DNA of 64,000 nucleotides, taken from assembly GCF_008801835.1 (NCBI RefSeq), contig NZ_VZOW01000004.1, forward strand, positions 62,001-126,000, in the 5' to 3' direction. Positions 51,701-60,272 of the stretch are shown here, in pieces. The translations under genes and the position numbers were made by a program. The notes below the pieces were generated by a model. That model saw nothing but the letters and a program-made list of their open reading frames with translations, had not been told where the DNA came from and made no database searches. Source of the stretch: Cupriavidus pauculus (GTDB lineage Bacteria; Pseudomonadota; Gammaproteobacteria; Burkholderiales; Burkholderiaceae). How positions within the stretch are numbered: position 1 is the first letter of the stretch; every line of letters begins with the position of its first letter.

Positions 51701-53338
51701 CACTATCGCCACCTGACGCAGGCGCGCGTGGCGGTCTGGCGCCATGAGTACGATGCGCTGAACCAGCGCGTGGCGACGGTCCGCCCCGATGGCCATCGCA
51801 TCGGCATGTCGACCGACGAGGCAGGGCACATCGTGGCCATGCACCTTGATGATCAGGAACTGGCGCGATTCGAACGCGACGACCTGTACCGCGAAGTGCA
51901 CCGCATACAGGGCAACGGGCTGACCCAGCGCCTGCAATACGATGCGGTAGGACGCCTGCGCACGCAGACGGTTGCGCAGCGAGAACATCCCGAAGCATTC
52001 CTGATCCGGCGAACGTACCGCTTCGACGCCGTCGGGCAGGTGACCGCGATTCGCGATACGCGACGTGGCGACTTGTCCTATCAGTACGATCCCGTGGCGC
52101 GGCTGCTGGCTGCTAACAGTGCGCTTGGCCGGCAGACCTTCGTTTTCGATCCCGCCGGCAATCTGCTCGACGATCCGACGCTGCGCACGTTTGGCTTTGA
52201 CGCGGCGACCGGGCAACCCGGGTTCGGCAGCCGCTTGCAAGGGCGGCCGGCGCTGACGGACAACCTCGTTGCCAGCTACGACGGCGCGCTATACCAATGG
52301 GATGCGCGGGGCAATCTCGTCCAGCGCACGATCAACGGCCAACACGAATATTTCGCGTGGGACGGCTTCAATCGACTGGTGAGCTACGCCAATGCCAAGG
52401 TGGTGGTGCGCTTTGGCTACGATGCGCTGGGCCGCCGCACCTGGAAGCACAGCCAGTCCCATTACTTCGACGATCCGCGCGCGGGCGAGGGCTGGCGGCG
52501 TGCGGAGCGTGCCAGGCTGGATCGCGAGCATGGCTGCGCCATGACGCTGTACGGCTGGGATGGCGACGCTCTGGCGTGGGAAAGTCGAGAAAGCGCGCGC
52601 GATGTCGACAGCGCCTATCGCTTTGTCTGCGGCGAAGCGCGCACCACGCACTATCTGTACGAGCCAGCGACATTCGTGCCGTTGGCCCAGGCCGTGGTGG
52701 CCTCGGCTATCCGCCTGCATGCGGAACCGGGATATGGGTCCGACTATGATTTCGCGAGCGATCCGCTCTGGCACACCGAGATCGAGCCGCAGCCGTTCGA
52801 CGCCATCGCGTGGTATCACTGCGACCATCTAGGCACGCCGCAGGAGATCTCCGGTCCCGATGGACTGACCGCCTGGAGCGCGCACTATCTGGCGTGGGGC
52901 GCGGCGCAGCAAACCACCACATCGGCCGCGCACAAGGCTGGCATTCAGAATCCGTTACGTTTCCAGGGTCAGTATTTCGACCACGAAAGCGGCCTGCACT
53001 ACAACCGCTACCGCTACTACGAGCCGACGTCGGGGCGATTTATCAGCCGGTGTCCGATGGGTTCGACGGGTGGGCTGAATTTGCATCTGTATGCGCCAAA
53101 TCCGGTGGATCGCATCCAGCCGATGGGGCTCGGGTCGTCGATGCGTGTATCCGGTGGCGGCTGCATGCCCCCCGCCCCCGCGGCGGGACCTGCTTGCGCG
53201 CCGGTTGGCCACATCGACCACATCGACCACATCGACCATTTCGACCATTTCGACCATTTCGACCATTTCGACCATTTCGACCACTTCGGCCACCTCGGCA
53301 CCGATCGCGCGACGCAAGGGCCCAGAACGCGGATGTAG
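48713..53338 (+). CDS. Rhs-family polymorphic toxin-like protein with eroded C-terminal site
   Basis: 1541 residues. A long N-terminal helical region with hydrophobic stretches (50-110) comes first, then the Rhs entry block ATGDQSFSHTDFQLPGLSAMAW, about 1,000 residues of YD repeats, and the Rhs core end LRFQGQYFDHESGLHYNRYRYYEPTSGRF. The autocleavage region deviates: RCPMGSTGG replaces the usual R/Q-DPIGLxGG, and QPMGL replaces DPLGL, so both Asp positions are lost (C1447, Q1469). Only 68 residues follow, with a His-Asp repeat tail instead of a toxin domain, and no immunity gene follows. Start at 48713 (MLDSSF) lacks a clear Shine-Dalgarno; a TTG at 48668 is also in frame. Confidence 0.88.
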   Translation: MLDSSFAPTARPDHVAVAPLHCIHVADVCATAVEFDTWLQRATRGYVSLARIKDVAGAMPVMGNIIALGDALGDIAALMERRTHPGVLDWAGIGINLLGVMPDAETAAVRMSLRPMLALARQEVVQQTRSTGAVQFGASVLATLQPSLNASIAGDIENYLAQMQELLPRMLAECGNFGAQQMLLLARAMEQIIAGPSHWAGQADADRPFLRTAGRTIVRDPRQPIGNFLQAAFDACRLQGPGANGVERPAVSPGTRDEAMLAPAALRAFAPRLRGGLALQSDPAVRFSIAWLVGLMREALAGWRRSGADSIVAVNVRAGLRRKVQRVLPQQQLESISRNVPARGSPNPARNGPAPAATHAGISLATGDQSFSHTDFQLPGLSAMAWTRTYRSSLAAYDDGTHGARWITDYTTRFDVLREQGVEVLRHHAADGRTHAYPLPAIGGHHHDPIEQVTLERTARDCLILVRRHGRRDRYQRHGNRFRLTSIDLRGGARVALVYGHREGDGGLHAQAPSAVMAYQGDVLQAHIVTRIGQAGRIESVWEISEGKPDRQLARYDYDQAGNLVRAEDEHGASRTYRYRNHLVTRYTDRTARGVCLLWDGDGPDAKAVHAWSDDGSFDTRLAWDDHIRLTCVTDALGHQTWHYYDILGYTYRIRHADGLSEWFFRDAARNMVQHVRPCGAIERYTYDARGNLLEHVRADHSAVHYAWDDKDQLVKMCDAEGGLWTYDYDLKGNVTEAIDPLGHATEYTYNKANLPVRITDANGVESTLAYNAAGQLTRRTDSAGKTSAWQYDDRGQLTAFTDAAGNVTRYAYSAGRLQRIDHPDQQPEHFEHDAEGRLLSHTDALNRRTTWRYNEAGLLDKRTDAANQTISYRWDRLGRLVTLTNENNASHVFGYDAVGRLVSETGFDGRTRRYFHAGDTGVLAEVADGDWMMELEFDAMGRLIARHARRGDDTAIAASEAYAYDGNGRLILAENATSRVQWFHDACGNIVREHHHYRHLTQARVAVWRHEYDALNQRVATVRPDGHRIGMSTDEAGHIVAMHLDDQELARFERDDLYREVHRIQGNGLTQRLQYDAVGRLRTQTVAQREHPEAFLIRRTYRFDAVGQVTAIRDTRRGDLSYQYDPVARLLAANSALGRQTFVFDPAGNLLDDPTLRTFGFDAATGQPGFGSRLQGRPALTDNLVASYDGALYQWDARGNLVQRTINGQHEYFAWDGFNRLVSYANAKVVVRFGYDALGRRTWKHSQSHYFDDPRAGEGWRRAERARLDREHGCAMTLYGWDGDALAWESRESARDVDSAYRFVCGEARTTHYLYEPATFVPLAQAVVASAIRLHAEPGYGSDYDFASDPLWHTEIEPQPFDAIAWYHCDHLGTPQEISGPDGLTAWSAHYLAWGAAQQTTTSAAHKAGIQNPLRFQGQYFDHESGLHYNRYRYYEPTSGRFISRCPMGSTGGLNLHLYAPNPVDRIQPMGLGSSMRVSGGGCMPPAPAAGPACAPVGHIDHIDHIDHFDHFDHFDHFDHFDHFGHLGTDRATQGPRTRM
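53210..53299 (+). repeat. 9-bp tandem repeat in the rhs tail
   Basis: Ten near-identical 9-mers: three CACATCGAC, five CATTTCGAC, then CACTTCGGC and CACCTCGGC. They encode (HID)3(HFD)5-HFG-HLG. The length keeps the reading frame. Copy number may vary by slippage. Confidence 0.85.
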
Positions 53339-53433
53339 CGCGCCTGTCGGCGAGTGCCGCGTGCATGCAGCACCCGCACCCGCCAACCGCCTGCGTCGGC
53401 GCCGCCGACGGATCGTCCACAGCGGCTGGAGCG

Positions 53434-53460
53434 GCTATAGCGTTTTACGGCTTCTATAGC
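53434..53460. terminator. Hairpin at the rhs/chemoreceptor junction
   Basis: GCTATAG (53434-53440) and CTATAGC (53454-53460) pair perfectly with a 13-base loop. The right arm overlaps the chemoreceptor stop codon (minus strand), between two converging genes. No T-run. Confidence 0.35.
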
Positions 53461-55013
53461 GCGCCGGCCAGCCTGAATTGCCCCACGGTGCGATGCAGCG
53501 TATTGGCCTGGTCTTCCAGCGACGCCGCGGCGGCCGTGGCTTCTTCCACCAGTGCGGCGTTCTGCTGTGCCATCTGATCCATCTGCGAGACCGCCTGGTT
53601 GACCTGCTCGATGCCGCCGGTCTGCTCTTCGGTGGCCGCGCGCATCTCGCCCATCAGGTCGGTCACGCGCTTCACGGCCTCGACGATTTCCTCCATCGCC
53701 TTGCCCGCGCCTTCCACCAGCGTTGCGCCGTCTTCCACGCGTTGCGCCGAGTTATCGATCAATCCCTTGATCTCCTTGGCTGCCGTAGCGCTGCGTTGCG
53801 CAAGGCTGCGAACCTCGCCGGCCACCACGGCAAAGCCGCGCCCCTGTTCGCCAGCACGCGCCGCCTCCACCGCCGCATTCAGCGCCAGGATGTTGGTCTG
53901 GAACGCGATGCCTTCGATCACGCCGATGATGTCGACGACCTTGCCCGACGCCGCCTTGATCTCGCCCATCGTGCCCACAACCTTGCTGACGATTTCGCCG
54001 CCGCGCACCGCGATGTCCGAAGCGCCTTCCGCAAGCCGCGCAGCCTGACGTGCATTGTCGGCGCTTTGCCGCACGGTGCTCGTCAGCTCCTCCATGCTGG
54101 CGGCGGTCTGTTCCAGCGACGCGGCCTGTTCTTCGCTGCGGCGCGACAGATCGACGTTACCTGCCGCAATCTGACGCGCGGCGCCGGCGATCGAATCGGC
54201 CGAACTGCGGATCTGGCCGATGGCCCCCACCAGCCGCGTCTGCATTTGCTGCATGTTGTACAGCACGCTTTCGCTATCGTCGGGCGCGGTGTCTACCCGC
54301 ATGGCCAGATCGCCGTCGGCAATCCGCGCGGCAATCTCCGATGTCAGCGCCGGTTCGCCGCCAAGCTGCTTGTGCAGGCTGGCCGATACGCGGATCATCA
54401 CCACGCTCATCAGCGCGCCGACCGCCAGCAGCCAACCCAGCGATTTCCACAGCGCGGCGCGAAACTCGGCCTGGATGTCGTCCATGTACAGCCCGGCGAT
54501 GAAGTTCCAGTCCCACGGGCGGAAGTTCAGCACGTAGCTCAGCTTCGGTTGCGGCGCCTCGGCGCCCGGCTTCGGCCAGAGGTATTCCACAAAGCCCTTG
54601 CCGGTCGTCTTGCCGATCTGCGCGATGTCGCGGAACAGATAGACGCCGTTGGGGTCCTTGGTCTCGCTCATGTTCTTGCCGTTCATTTCCGACTTGATCG
54701 GATGCATCAGCACCACGGTGTCCGAGCGCATTACCGTGAAATAACCGTCGGCGCCAAAGCGCATCGCGCGAATGCGATCGAGCGCCTGCTTTTGCGCCTC
54801 CTCGCTGCTGAGCTTGCCTGCGCGCGCCATCGCCTCGTATTCGGCAACCACTGAGTTGGCCGTGTCGGTCACCTGCTCCAGGGTCAACTCGCGATCCTGC
54901 AGACGCATGTCGCGCATCTGCCATGCGTTCCACAACGTGATTGCCAGCAGGCAGACCCAGCTCAGCACCAATGGCAGCATGAGCTTCTTTCGCAGACTCA
55001 GGTTTTGCAACAT
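53454..55013 (-). CDS. Methyl-accepting chemotaxis protein
   Basis: 519 residues. TM1 at about 10-30, periplasmic sCache_2-like sensor ([36 protein letters not shown] and [18 protein letters not shown]), TM2 at about 190-210, HAMP region, then the cytoplasmic signalling hairpin with [60 protein letters not shown] (in parts). No C-terminal CheR-binding pentapeptide. ATG at 55013 with GGAGGAG upstream. Ligand unknown; sCache_2 receptors often sense small carboxylates. No che genes are nearby. Confidence 0.93.
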   Translation of the reverse strand: MLQNLSLRKKLMLPLVLSWVCLLAITLWNAWQMRDMRLQDRELTLEQVTDTANSVVAEYEAMARAGKLSSEEAQKQALDRIRAMRFGADGYFTVMRSDTVVLMHPIKSEMNGKNMSETKDPNGVYLFRDIAQIGKTTGKGFVEYLWPKPGAEAPQPKLSYVLNFRPWDWNFIAGLYMDDIQAEFRAALWKSLGWLLAVGALMSVVMIRVSASLHKQLGGEPALTSEIAARIADGDLAMRVDTAPDDSESVLYNMQQMQTRLVGAIGQIRSSADSIAGAARQIAAGNVDLSRRSEEQAASLEQTAASMEELTSTVRQSADNARQAARLAEGASDIAVRGGEIVSKVVGTMGEIKAASGKVVDIIGVIEGIAFQTNILALNAAVEAARAGEQGRGFAVVAGEVRSLAQRSATAAKEIKGLIDNSAQRVEDGATLVEGAGKAMEEIVEAVKRVTDLMGEMRAATEEQTGGIEQVNQAVSQMDQMAQQNAALVEEATAAAASLEDQANTLHRTVGQFRLAGAL

Positions 55014-55262
55014 CCAACTCCTCCGTTTCGGTGATTGACTCGTGGGACGCTTTAACAGTCGTCCTCTGTGAGCGGCCCTAACGGCGGCCGCAATACGAAA
55101 CTTGATGGAGCGCGGCTTCCAAATTATCGATAGTGGCGCATGCGGCGCTCAGGCTACGGCGTAAGCGCAACAGGCGTCACACGAAGGGGTTGCGTAACGA
55201 TCCGTAATCGAAACATCGGACCAAACGCACTGCGACCATTACGCCGAGGTTGATATGGCAAA

Positions 55263-55277
55263 TGAGAACGATTATCA
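55263..55277 (+). promoter_or_regulatory. Fur-box candidate
   Basis: TGAGAACGATTATCA matches the 7-1-7 Fur pattern TGATAAT-N-ATTATCA at 12 of 14 arm positions. It lies 136 bases upstream of the PepSY gene start in the 399-base intergenic stretch 55014-55412, which otherwise shows no ORF. Iron repression of the downstream operon is inferred. Confidence 0.6.
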
Positions 55278-55412
55278 TCGCTTGGGTTTGGCGGGATTGT
55301 GATGCGGTCGCCATGTGCGAGGCCGCGCGAGGCCAGACCAGACCGCCCCAAACGCTTTCCTTTTTTCGCGCAGCAGTGTCCATCGGCACGGCCCGCACGT
55401 TGACCCACCCGA

Positions 55413-56066
55413 ATGACCGACACCGCGCCAGCTTCCGGCCAGCAGCGCCGCGCCTTCTGGCTCAAGCATCTGCACCAGTGGCACTGGATCAGTTCCGCAA
55501 TCTGCCTGATCGGCATGCTGCTGTTTGCCGTTACCGGATTCACGCTCAATCACGCCGGGCAGATCGAGGCCAGGCCGAAGGTGGTTGCGCGTCACGATAC
55601 CGCGCCACGCGCTGTGATCGACGCGCTGAAACGCGCCGCGCCGGCCGACGCGGCCACGCGCAACCAGAAGGGACCGGTGCCCGCCGCGCTGAGCGACTGG
55701 CTGGCGCAAACGGTCGGCGTGGAAGCGGCGGGGCGCGAGGCCGAATGGTCGGCCGACGAAATCTACGTCGGCCTGCCGCGGCCCGGCGGCGATGCGTGGG
55801 TCAGCGTGGCGTTCGATACGGGCGAAGTCCAGTACGAGTCCACCTCGCGCGGCTGGATTTCCTATCTCAACGACCTGCATAAGGGCCGCAATACGGGCCG
55901 CGCGTGGAGCCTGTTCATCGACGTCTTTGCCGCCGCCTGCCTGATTTTCTGCATCACGGGCCTGTTCCTGTTGAAGCTGCACGCCGCCGGCCGCGTGGCA
56001 ACGTGGCCGCTGGTCGGCGCGGGACTGGTGGCGCCGCTGCTGCTGGCCATCCTGTTCATCCATTGA
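55413..56066 (+). CDS. PepSY-associated transmembrane protein
   Basis: 217 residues. TM1 about 25-47 (HQWHWISSAICLIGMLLFAVTGFTLNH), a periplasmic PepSY-like domain, then TM2 and TM3 at 165-217 (FIDVFAAACLIFCITGLFLLKL and VGAGLVAPLLLAILF). Histidines at the TM1 and TM2 edges (LHQWH, NH, LHKGRNTG) could be heme ligands, as in iron-siderophore reductases of the PepSY class. Start ATG at 55413. It heads an operon with a DUF2271 protein, DUF4198 protein, ApbE and a flavoreductase. Predicted membrane electron carrier to the periplasm. Confidence 0.85.
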   Translation: MTDTAPASGQQRRAFWLKHLHQWHWISSAICLIGMLLFAVTGFTLNHAGQIEARPKVVARHDTAPRAVIDALKRAAPADAATRNQKGPVPAALSDWLAQTVGVEAAGREAEWSADEIYVGLPRPGGDAWVSVAFDTGEVQYESTSRGWISYLNDLHKGRNTGRAWSLFIDVFAAACLIFCITGLFLLKLHAAGRVATWPLVGAGLVAPLLLAILFIH

Positions 56067-56106
56067 ACGCATTTCCCTTACATCCATCGAGAAAGGTAGC
56101 TCCAAG

Positions 56107-56628
56107 ATGCGCCGACTTCTGACCGTCACCATGACCGGCCTTGCCGCCGCGCCGCTGGCCCCTGCCATGGCCGCCGACCTGAACGTCAAGGTGGAGATTC
56201 CCCGCCTGAACGTGGCCGAATATCACCGTCCCTATGTGTCGATGTGGATCGAGCGCGCCGATCAGAGTCCGGTCTCCACGCTGGCCGTCTGGTACGACGC
56301 CAAGAACAAGGAAGGCGAAGGCACGAAGTGGCTCAAGGACATGCGCCAGTGGTGGCGCAAGGCCGGGCGCGACATGCAGATGCCTGCGGACGGCGTCTCC
56401 GGCGCCACGCGCGCGCCGGGCGAACATGCGCTGACCTTTGCCGACAGCAAGGCGCCGCTGGGCAAGCTGCCCGCCGGCGACTACCAGTTGGTGGTGGAAG
56501 CCGCGCGCGAAGTGGGCGGACGCGAACTGGTGCGCGTTCCGTTTGCGTGGCCGCCGAAATCGGCGCAGACCGCGCGCGCCAAGGGCGAACACGAACTGGG
56601 CGCCGTCACTGTCGACCTCAAGCCCTGA
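56107..56628 (+). CDS. Periplasmic DUF2271 protein with flavinylation motif
   Basis: 173 residues. Signal peptide to AMAAD (residue about 24), then DUF2271. Contains DGVSGATRAPG (95-105), which matches the ApbE flavinylation consensus D-x-x-S/T-G-A-T, with T101 the expected FMN-phosphoester site. The gene for ApbE is three genes downstream. I therefore predict a covalent-FMN periplasmic electron carrier between the PepSY protein and a metal substrate. Start ATG at 56107, 40 bases after the PepSY stop. Confidence 0.85.
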   Translation: MRRLLTVTMTGLAAAPLAPAMAADLNVKVEIPRLNVAEYHRPYVSMWIERADQSPVSTLAVWYDAKNKEGEGTKWLKDMRQWWRKAGRDMQMPADGVSGATRAPGEHALTFADSKAPLGKLPAGDYQLVVEAAREVGGRELVRVPFAWPPKSAQTARAKGEHELGAVTVDLKP

Positions 56629-56667
56629 CACTTTCCCGACCGCACTTTGATCACTGGAGTCCCGACG

Positions 56668-57492
56668 ATGACCAAGCCCGTCCGCATTTCCGCACGTCTC
56701 GCCATCCTGGCCCTGGCCGCGCTGGCCCCGCTTGCGGCCCATGCGCATCGCCAATGGCTGCTGCCGTCCGCCACCGTGCTGTCCGAAAAAGACGCGTGGG
56801 TGACCGTCGACGCCGCGGTGTCCAATGACCTGTTCTACTTCGAGCACGTGCCGATGCGGCTCGATAACCTCGTGGTCACCGGCCCGGACGGCAAGACCAC
56901 CGTGCGCCCCGAGAACGCGTCCACCGGCAAATACCGCAGCACCTTCGATCTTCACCTTACGCAGCCGGGCACCTATCGCGTAGCCGTGGTCAACAGCGGC
57001 GTGTTTGCCAGCTGGAAGGACAACGGCCAGACCAAGCGCTGGCGCGGCGCGGCCAGCGACTTCGCGCAGAACGTGCCGGCCAGCGCGCAGGACCTGCAGG
57101 TGACCGAGATCGCCGGCCGTATCGAGTCTTACGTGACCAACGGCCGCCCCACCCGGCAGGTGCTGGAAAGCACCGGCCGCGGCCTGGAACTGGCGCCGAT
57201 CACCCATCCGAACGATCTGATCGCCGGGGAGGCGTCGAACTTCCGCCTGCTGCTCGACGGCAAGCCGCTGGCCAACCAGGCCGTCTCGGTGGTGCCGGGC
57301 GGCATCCGTTATCGCGACCGGCTGGGCGAGATGAGCGCCACCACCGACGCCGACGGCAAGTTCAGCGTCAAATGGCCGAATCCGGGCATGTACTGGATGG
57401 AAGCGGAGCTCAAGGACGAGAAGACGTCGATCCCGCAGGCCCGCACGCGCCGGGCCACCTATGCGGTGACTGTCGAAGTGTTGCCGCAGTAA
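56668..57492 (+). CDS. Exported DUF4198 protein
   Basis: 274 residues. Signal peptide to AAHAHRQWLLPS, where the mature end HRQWLLPS is the DUF4198 hallmark. Beta-rich with FYFEHVPMRLDNLVV and a C-terminal carboxypeptidase regulatory-like or Ig-like part (SVVPGGIRYRDRLGEMSATTDADGKFSVKWPNPGMYWMEAEL). Family is linked to metal or iron uptake gene clusters but has no firm biochemical role. ATG at 56668 with GGAG upstream. Position between the predicted FMN carrier and ApbE suggests a periplasmic metal-handling accessory. Confidence 0.82.
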   Translation: MTKPVRISARLAILALAALAPLAAHAHRQWLLPSATVLSEKDAWVTVDAAVSNDLFYFEHVPMRLDNLVVTGPDGKTTVRPENASTGKYRSTFDLHLTQPGTYRVAVVNSGVFASWKDNGQTKRWRGAASDFAQNVPASAQDLQVTEIAGRIESYVTNGRPTRQVLESTGRGLELAPITHPNDLIAGEASNFRLLLDGKPLANQAVSVVPGGIRYRDRLGEMSATTDADGKFSVKWPNPGMYWMEAELKDEKTSIPQARTRRATYAVTVEVLPQ

Positions 57493-57510
57493 GCGCAGGC
57501 AGGCGATTCG

Positions 57511-58512
57511 ATGCAGCGCGTGCTGATTCCCGTTGCGCTTAGTGCGCCGCCGCCGTCCCCCGTCGCGCACGGCGCGCTATGCCAATGGGCCGGCGACACG
57601 ATGGGGACGACGTGGTCGGTCAGCGCGGTGCTTGCCGCGGGCCAGCGCGCGCAGGACATCGACGCAGGCATTCGCGCGGTGCTTGCGGACGTGATCGCGC
57701 AGATGAGCAACTGGTCCGAGACTTCCGATATCACGCGATTCAATCGCGCCGAAGCCGGTAGCTGGATCGCGCTGCCCGACGACTGTTTCGCGGTCGTGCA
57801 GGCCGCGCTGCAGGTGGCGCGCGACAGCGGCGGCGCCTACGATCCGTCCGCCGGACCGTTGGTCGATCTCTGGGGCTTCGGGCCGGCCGGCCGTCGCGCC
57901 ACGGCGCCGTCCCCCGACGACGTGGCGCGCGTGCGGCAGCATTGCGGCTGGCAGCGCCTGGAAATCGATCCGGTGCAGCGCCGGGCGCGCCAGCCCGGCG
58001 GCCTGTCGCTCGATCTCTGCGCGATTGCCAAAGGCTTCGCGGTCGACGCCGTATCGCGCTTTCTTGAAGCGCAGGGCGTCGCGCATCATCTGGTGGAAAT
58101 CGGCGGCGAACTGCGCGGTCAGGGGCTCAAGCCGGACGGCATGCCGTGGTGGGTCGAACTCGAAGCGCCAGCGCCCGATGGCGCCGTCACGCGCACGCTG
58201 ATTGCGCTGCTGGGCCTGTCGGTGGCGACGTCGGGCGACTATCGCCGCTATGTCGAACACGATGGCCAGCGCTATGCCCATACGATCGATCCGCGTACCG
58301 GCTATCCGGCCGCGCATGCGCTGGCGTCGGTCACGGTCATTCATCGCGATTGCATGATGGCCGATGCCTTGTCCACCGCGTTGACCGTGCTCGGCCCGCA
58401 GGCGGGCATCGCATTTGCGCGGCGACACGCCTTGGCGGCACGATTCCTGGTGCGCACGCCGCACGGCTTTGAAGAACTGACCACACCGGCATGGGCCGCA
58501 ATGCTGTCATGA
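57511..58512 (+). CDS. apbE: FAD:protein FMN transferase ApbE
   Basis: 333 residues. Transfers FMN from FAD to a Thr/Ser on target proteins in the periplasm. Motifs: GTTWSVS near 33, MSNWSETSDITRFN, GGAYDPSAGPLVDLWGFGP, DLCAIAKGFAVDAV, and the Mg/catalytic region HTIDPRTGYPAAH. N-terminal region has a weak hydrophobic signal. Start ATG at 57511. Overlaps the following flavoreductase start by ATGA. The likely target is the DUF2271 protein (SGAT motif). Confidence 0.9.
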   Translation: MQRVLIPVALSAPPPSPVAHGALCQWAGDTMGTTWSVSAVLAAGQRAQDIDAGIRAVLADVIAQMSNWSETSDITRFNRAEAGSWIALPDDCFAVVQAALQVARDSGGAYDPSAGPLVDLWGFGPAGRRATAPSPDDVARVRQHCGWQRLEIDPVQRRARQPGGLSLDLCAIAKGFAVDAVSRFLEAQGVAHHLVEIGGELRGQGLKPDGMPWWVELEAPAPDGAVTRTLIALLGLSVATSGDYRRYVEHDGQRYAHTIDPRTGYPAAHALASVTVIHRDCMMADALSTALTVLGPQAGIAFARRHALAARFLVRTPHGFEELTTPAWAAMLS

Positions 58513-60095
58513 CGCGCTGGCTGTGGTGGATCGTTGCGATGGCCGGCGCGGCGCTGGCGATAATCGCGCCGGACCGGCACGCGATGGCCGCATGCGTGGC
58601 ACTCGCGTATCTCGGCTTTTGCGTGGCCATCGTCGGCGCACACCGCCGCCGTCGCGCCGCGCGCACCGTGCTGGCGTCGCCGGACGATGCCACGCGACCG
58701 ACGCTGGTGGCCTACGCCAGCCAGACCGGATTTGCCGAGCAACTGGCGCTGCAGACCGCGCGGGCCTTGCAGGGTGCGGGAATGCCGGTGCAATTGCTGT
58801 CGTTCGCGGAACTCGACGGCGCGCGGCTGGCCGGCTGCGACCAGGCCTTGTTCGTGGTCAGCACCACCGGCGAAGGCGACGCGCCCGACATGGCGTCCGG
58901 CTACGCGCGCCGCCTGCTGGCGGGCGCGCCGCCGCAGGCGTTGCAACGGCTGCGCTACGGTGTCCTGGCGCTTGGCGACAGCAGCTATGCGGGCTTCTGC
59001 GCGTTCGGCCACGCGTTGTCGGGCTGGTTGCAGCGCCATCATGCGCAGCCGTTGTTCGACATGGTCGAAGTCGACAATGGCGATCCCGGCGCGCTGCGTC
59101 ACTGGCAGAATCATCTGGCGGCATTGAGCGGCGGCGCCGAGATCGCCGATTGGGAGCGTCCGCGCTATGGCCGCTGGAAATTGGCCGAGCGACGCCTGCT
59201 CAATCCCGGCAGCCAGGGCGATCCGGCCTTTCATCTGGCGCTGACGCCCGCTGATGCGGCGGATTTGTCGTGGCAGGCGGGCGATATTGCCGAGGTCGGC
59301 CCCTGCCTGCCGCCCGATGTGGTGGCGCGCCTGCTCGATGCGCTGGGGCTCGACGGCGCGGTGACGGTCCGTTGCGACAGCCGCGTCATGCCGCTGGCGC
59401 AGGCGCTGGCCACGCGGCTGCCGCTGCCCGATGCGCACCTCCAGACGATGGCGGGGCTGCCGCCTCAGCAACTGATCGATGCATTGCCTGCGCTGCCGCA
59501 TCGCGAATATTCGATTGCGTCGTTGCCCGCCGACGGGCGGCTGGAGTTGCTGGTACGCCAGACACGCCGCGACGACGGCTCGTTGGGGCTGGCATCGGGC
59601 TGGCTCACGGCGCACGCGCCGGAAGGTGCGGATATTGCGCTGCGCGTGCGCACCAATCGCAGCTTCCACGCGCCGCCCGACGATCGTCCGCTGATTCTGA
59701 TCGGCAACGGCACCGGCCTGGCGGGTTTGCGCGCGTTGCTAAAAGCGCGCGCCGCGGCCGGTCAGCATCGCAACTGGCTGCTGTTTGGCGAGCGATCGGC
59801 CGCCCATGACGATTTCCATGGCGCGGAACTACAGGCGTGGCGCGCGCAAGGCGTGCTGCAGCGCATGGACCGCGCGTGGTCGCGCGATGGCGGCGCGCCG
59901 CACTATGTGCAGGACGCGGTCGAGGCCCAAGGCGCGGTCATTGCCGACTGGGTGGCGCAGGGCGCGGCGATCTATGTCTGCGGCAGCCTGCAAGGGATGG
60001 CCGGCGGCGTGCACGCGGCACTGTCGCGCGTGCTGGGCGAAACGCGGCTGCAGGCGATGATCGAATCGGGACACTACCGCCGCGACGTCTACTGA
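58509..60095 (+). CDS. Membrane-anchored CysJ-like flavoreductase (FMN/FAD)
   Basis: 528 residues. Two N-terminal membrane segments (WLWWIVAMAGAALAIIAP, MAACVALAYLGFCVAIVG), then a flavodoxin domain (YASQTGFAEQLA, STTGEGDAPD) and a ferredoxin-reductase domain (REYSIASLPADGRL for FAD; GNGTGLAGLRALL and YVCGSLQGMAGGVH for NADPH). Similar to sulfite reductase flavoprotein alpha but membrane-tethered. Predicted to feed electrons from NADPH to the PepSY heme protein. Start ATG at 58509 overlaps apbE. Last gene of the operon. Confidence 0.88.
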   Translation: MTRWLWWIVAMAGAALAIIAPDRHAMAACVALAYLGFCVAIVGAHRRRRAARTVLASPDDATRPTLVAYASQTGFAEQLALQTARALQGAGMPVQLLSFAELDGARLAGCDQALFVVSTTGEGDAPDMASGYARRLLAGAPPQALQRLRYGVLALGDSSYAGFCAFGHALSGWLQRHHAQPLFDMVEVDNGDPGALRHWQNHLAALSGGAEIADWERPRYGRWKLAERRLLNPGSQGDPAFHLALTPADAADLSWQAGDIAEVGPCLPPDVVARLLDALGLDGAVTVRCDSRVMPLAQALATRLPLPDAHLQTMAGLPPQQLIDALPALPHREYSIASLPADGRLELLVRQTRRDDGSLGLASGWLTAHAPEGADIALRVRTNRSFHAPPDDRPLILIGNGTGLAGLRALLKARAAAGQHRNWLLFGERSAAHDDFHGAELQAWRAQGVLQRMDRAWSRDGGAPHYVQDAVEAQGAVIADWVAQGAAIYVCGSLQGMAGGVHAALSRVLGETRLQAMIESGHYRRDVY

Positions 60096-60272
60096 CGCGC
60101 CCCGGCGCGTGGGCCGCATGAGCAGCGGCATGCGACGCCGTATCGAGCTATCGCGCGCGTTCCCGGCGAGCGGCCACCAGCGCTGCCAACGCCCGTTTAT
60201 GCGGCGGCGCAGGATCGCCTCGTGCGTAACATTCCGTTATCCTCGCAAGTCAGATTCAGACGAGGAGATCCG

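Noticed and set aside
49262-52240. Long minus-strand open frame opposite the rhs gene
   Set aside because: Low-complexity codon pattern without domain features; the rhs repeats on the plus strand explain it.
53210-53299. Possible CRISPR-like repeat
   Set aside because: The 9-bp unit has no spacers and is in frame within the rhs coding sequence.
52810-53577. Alternative plus-strand frame overlapping the rhs end, considered as a displaced toxin or immunity protein
   Set aside because: No start signal or domain pattern; composition is that of a shifted frame.
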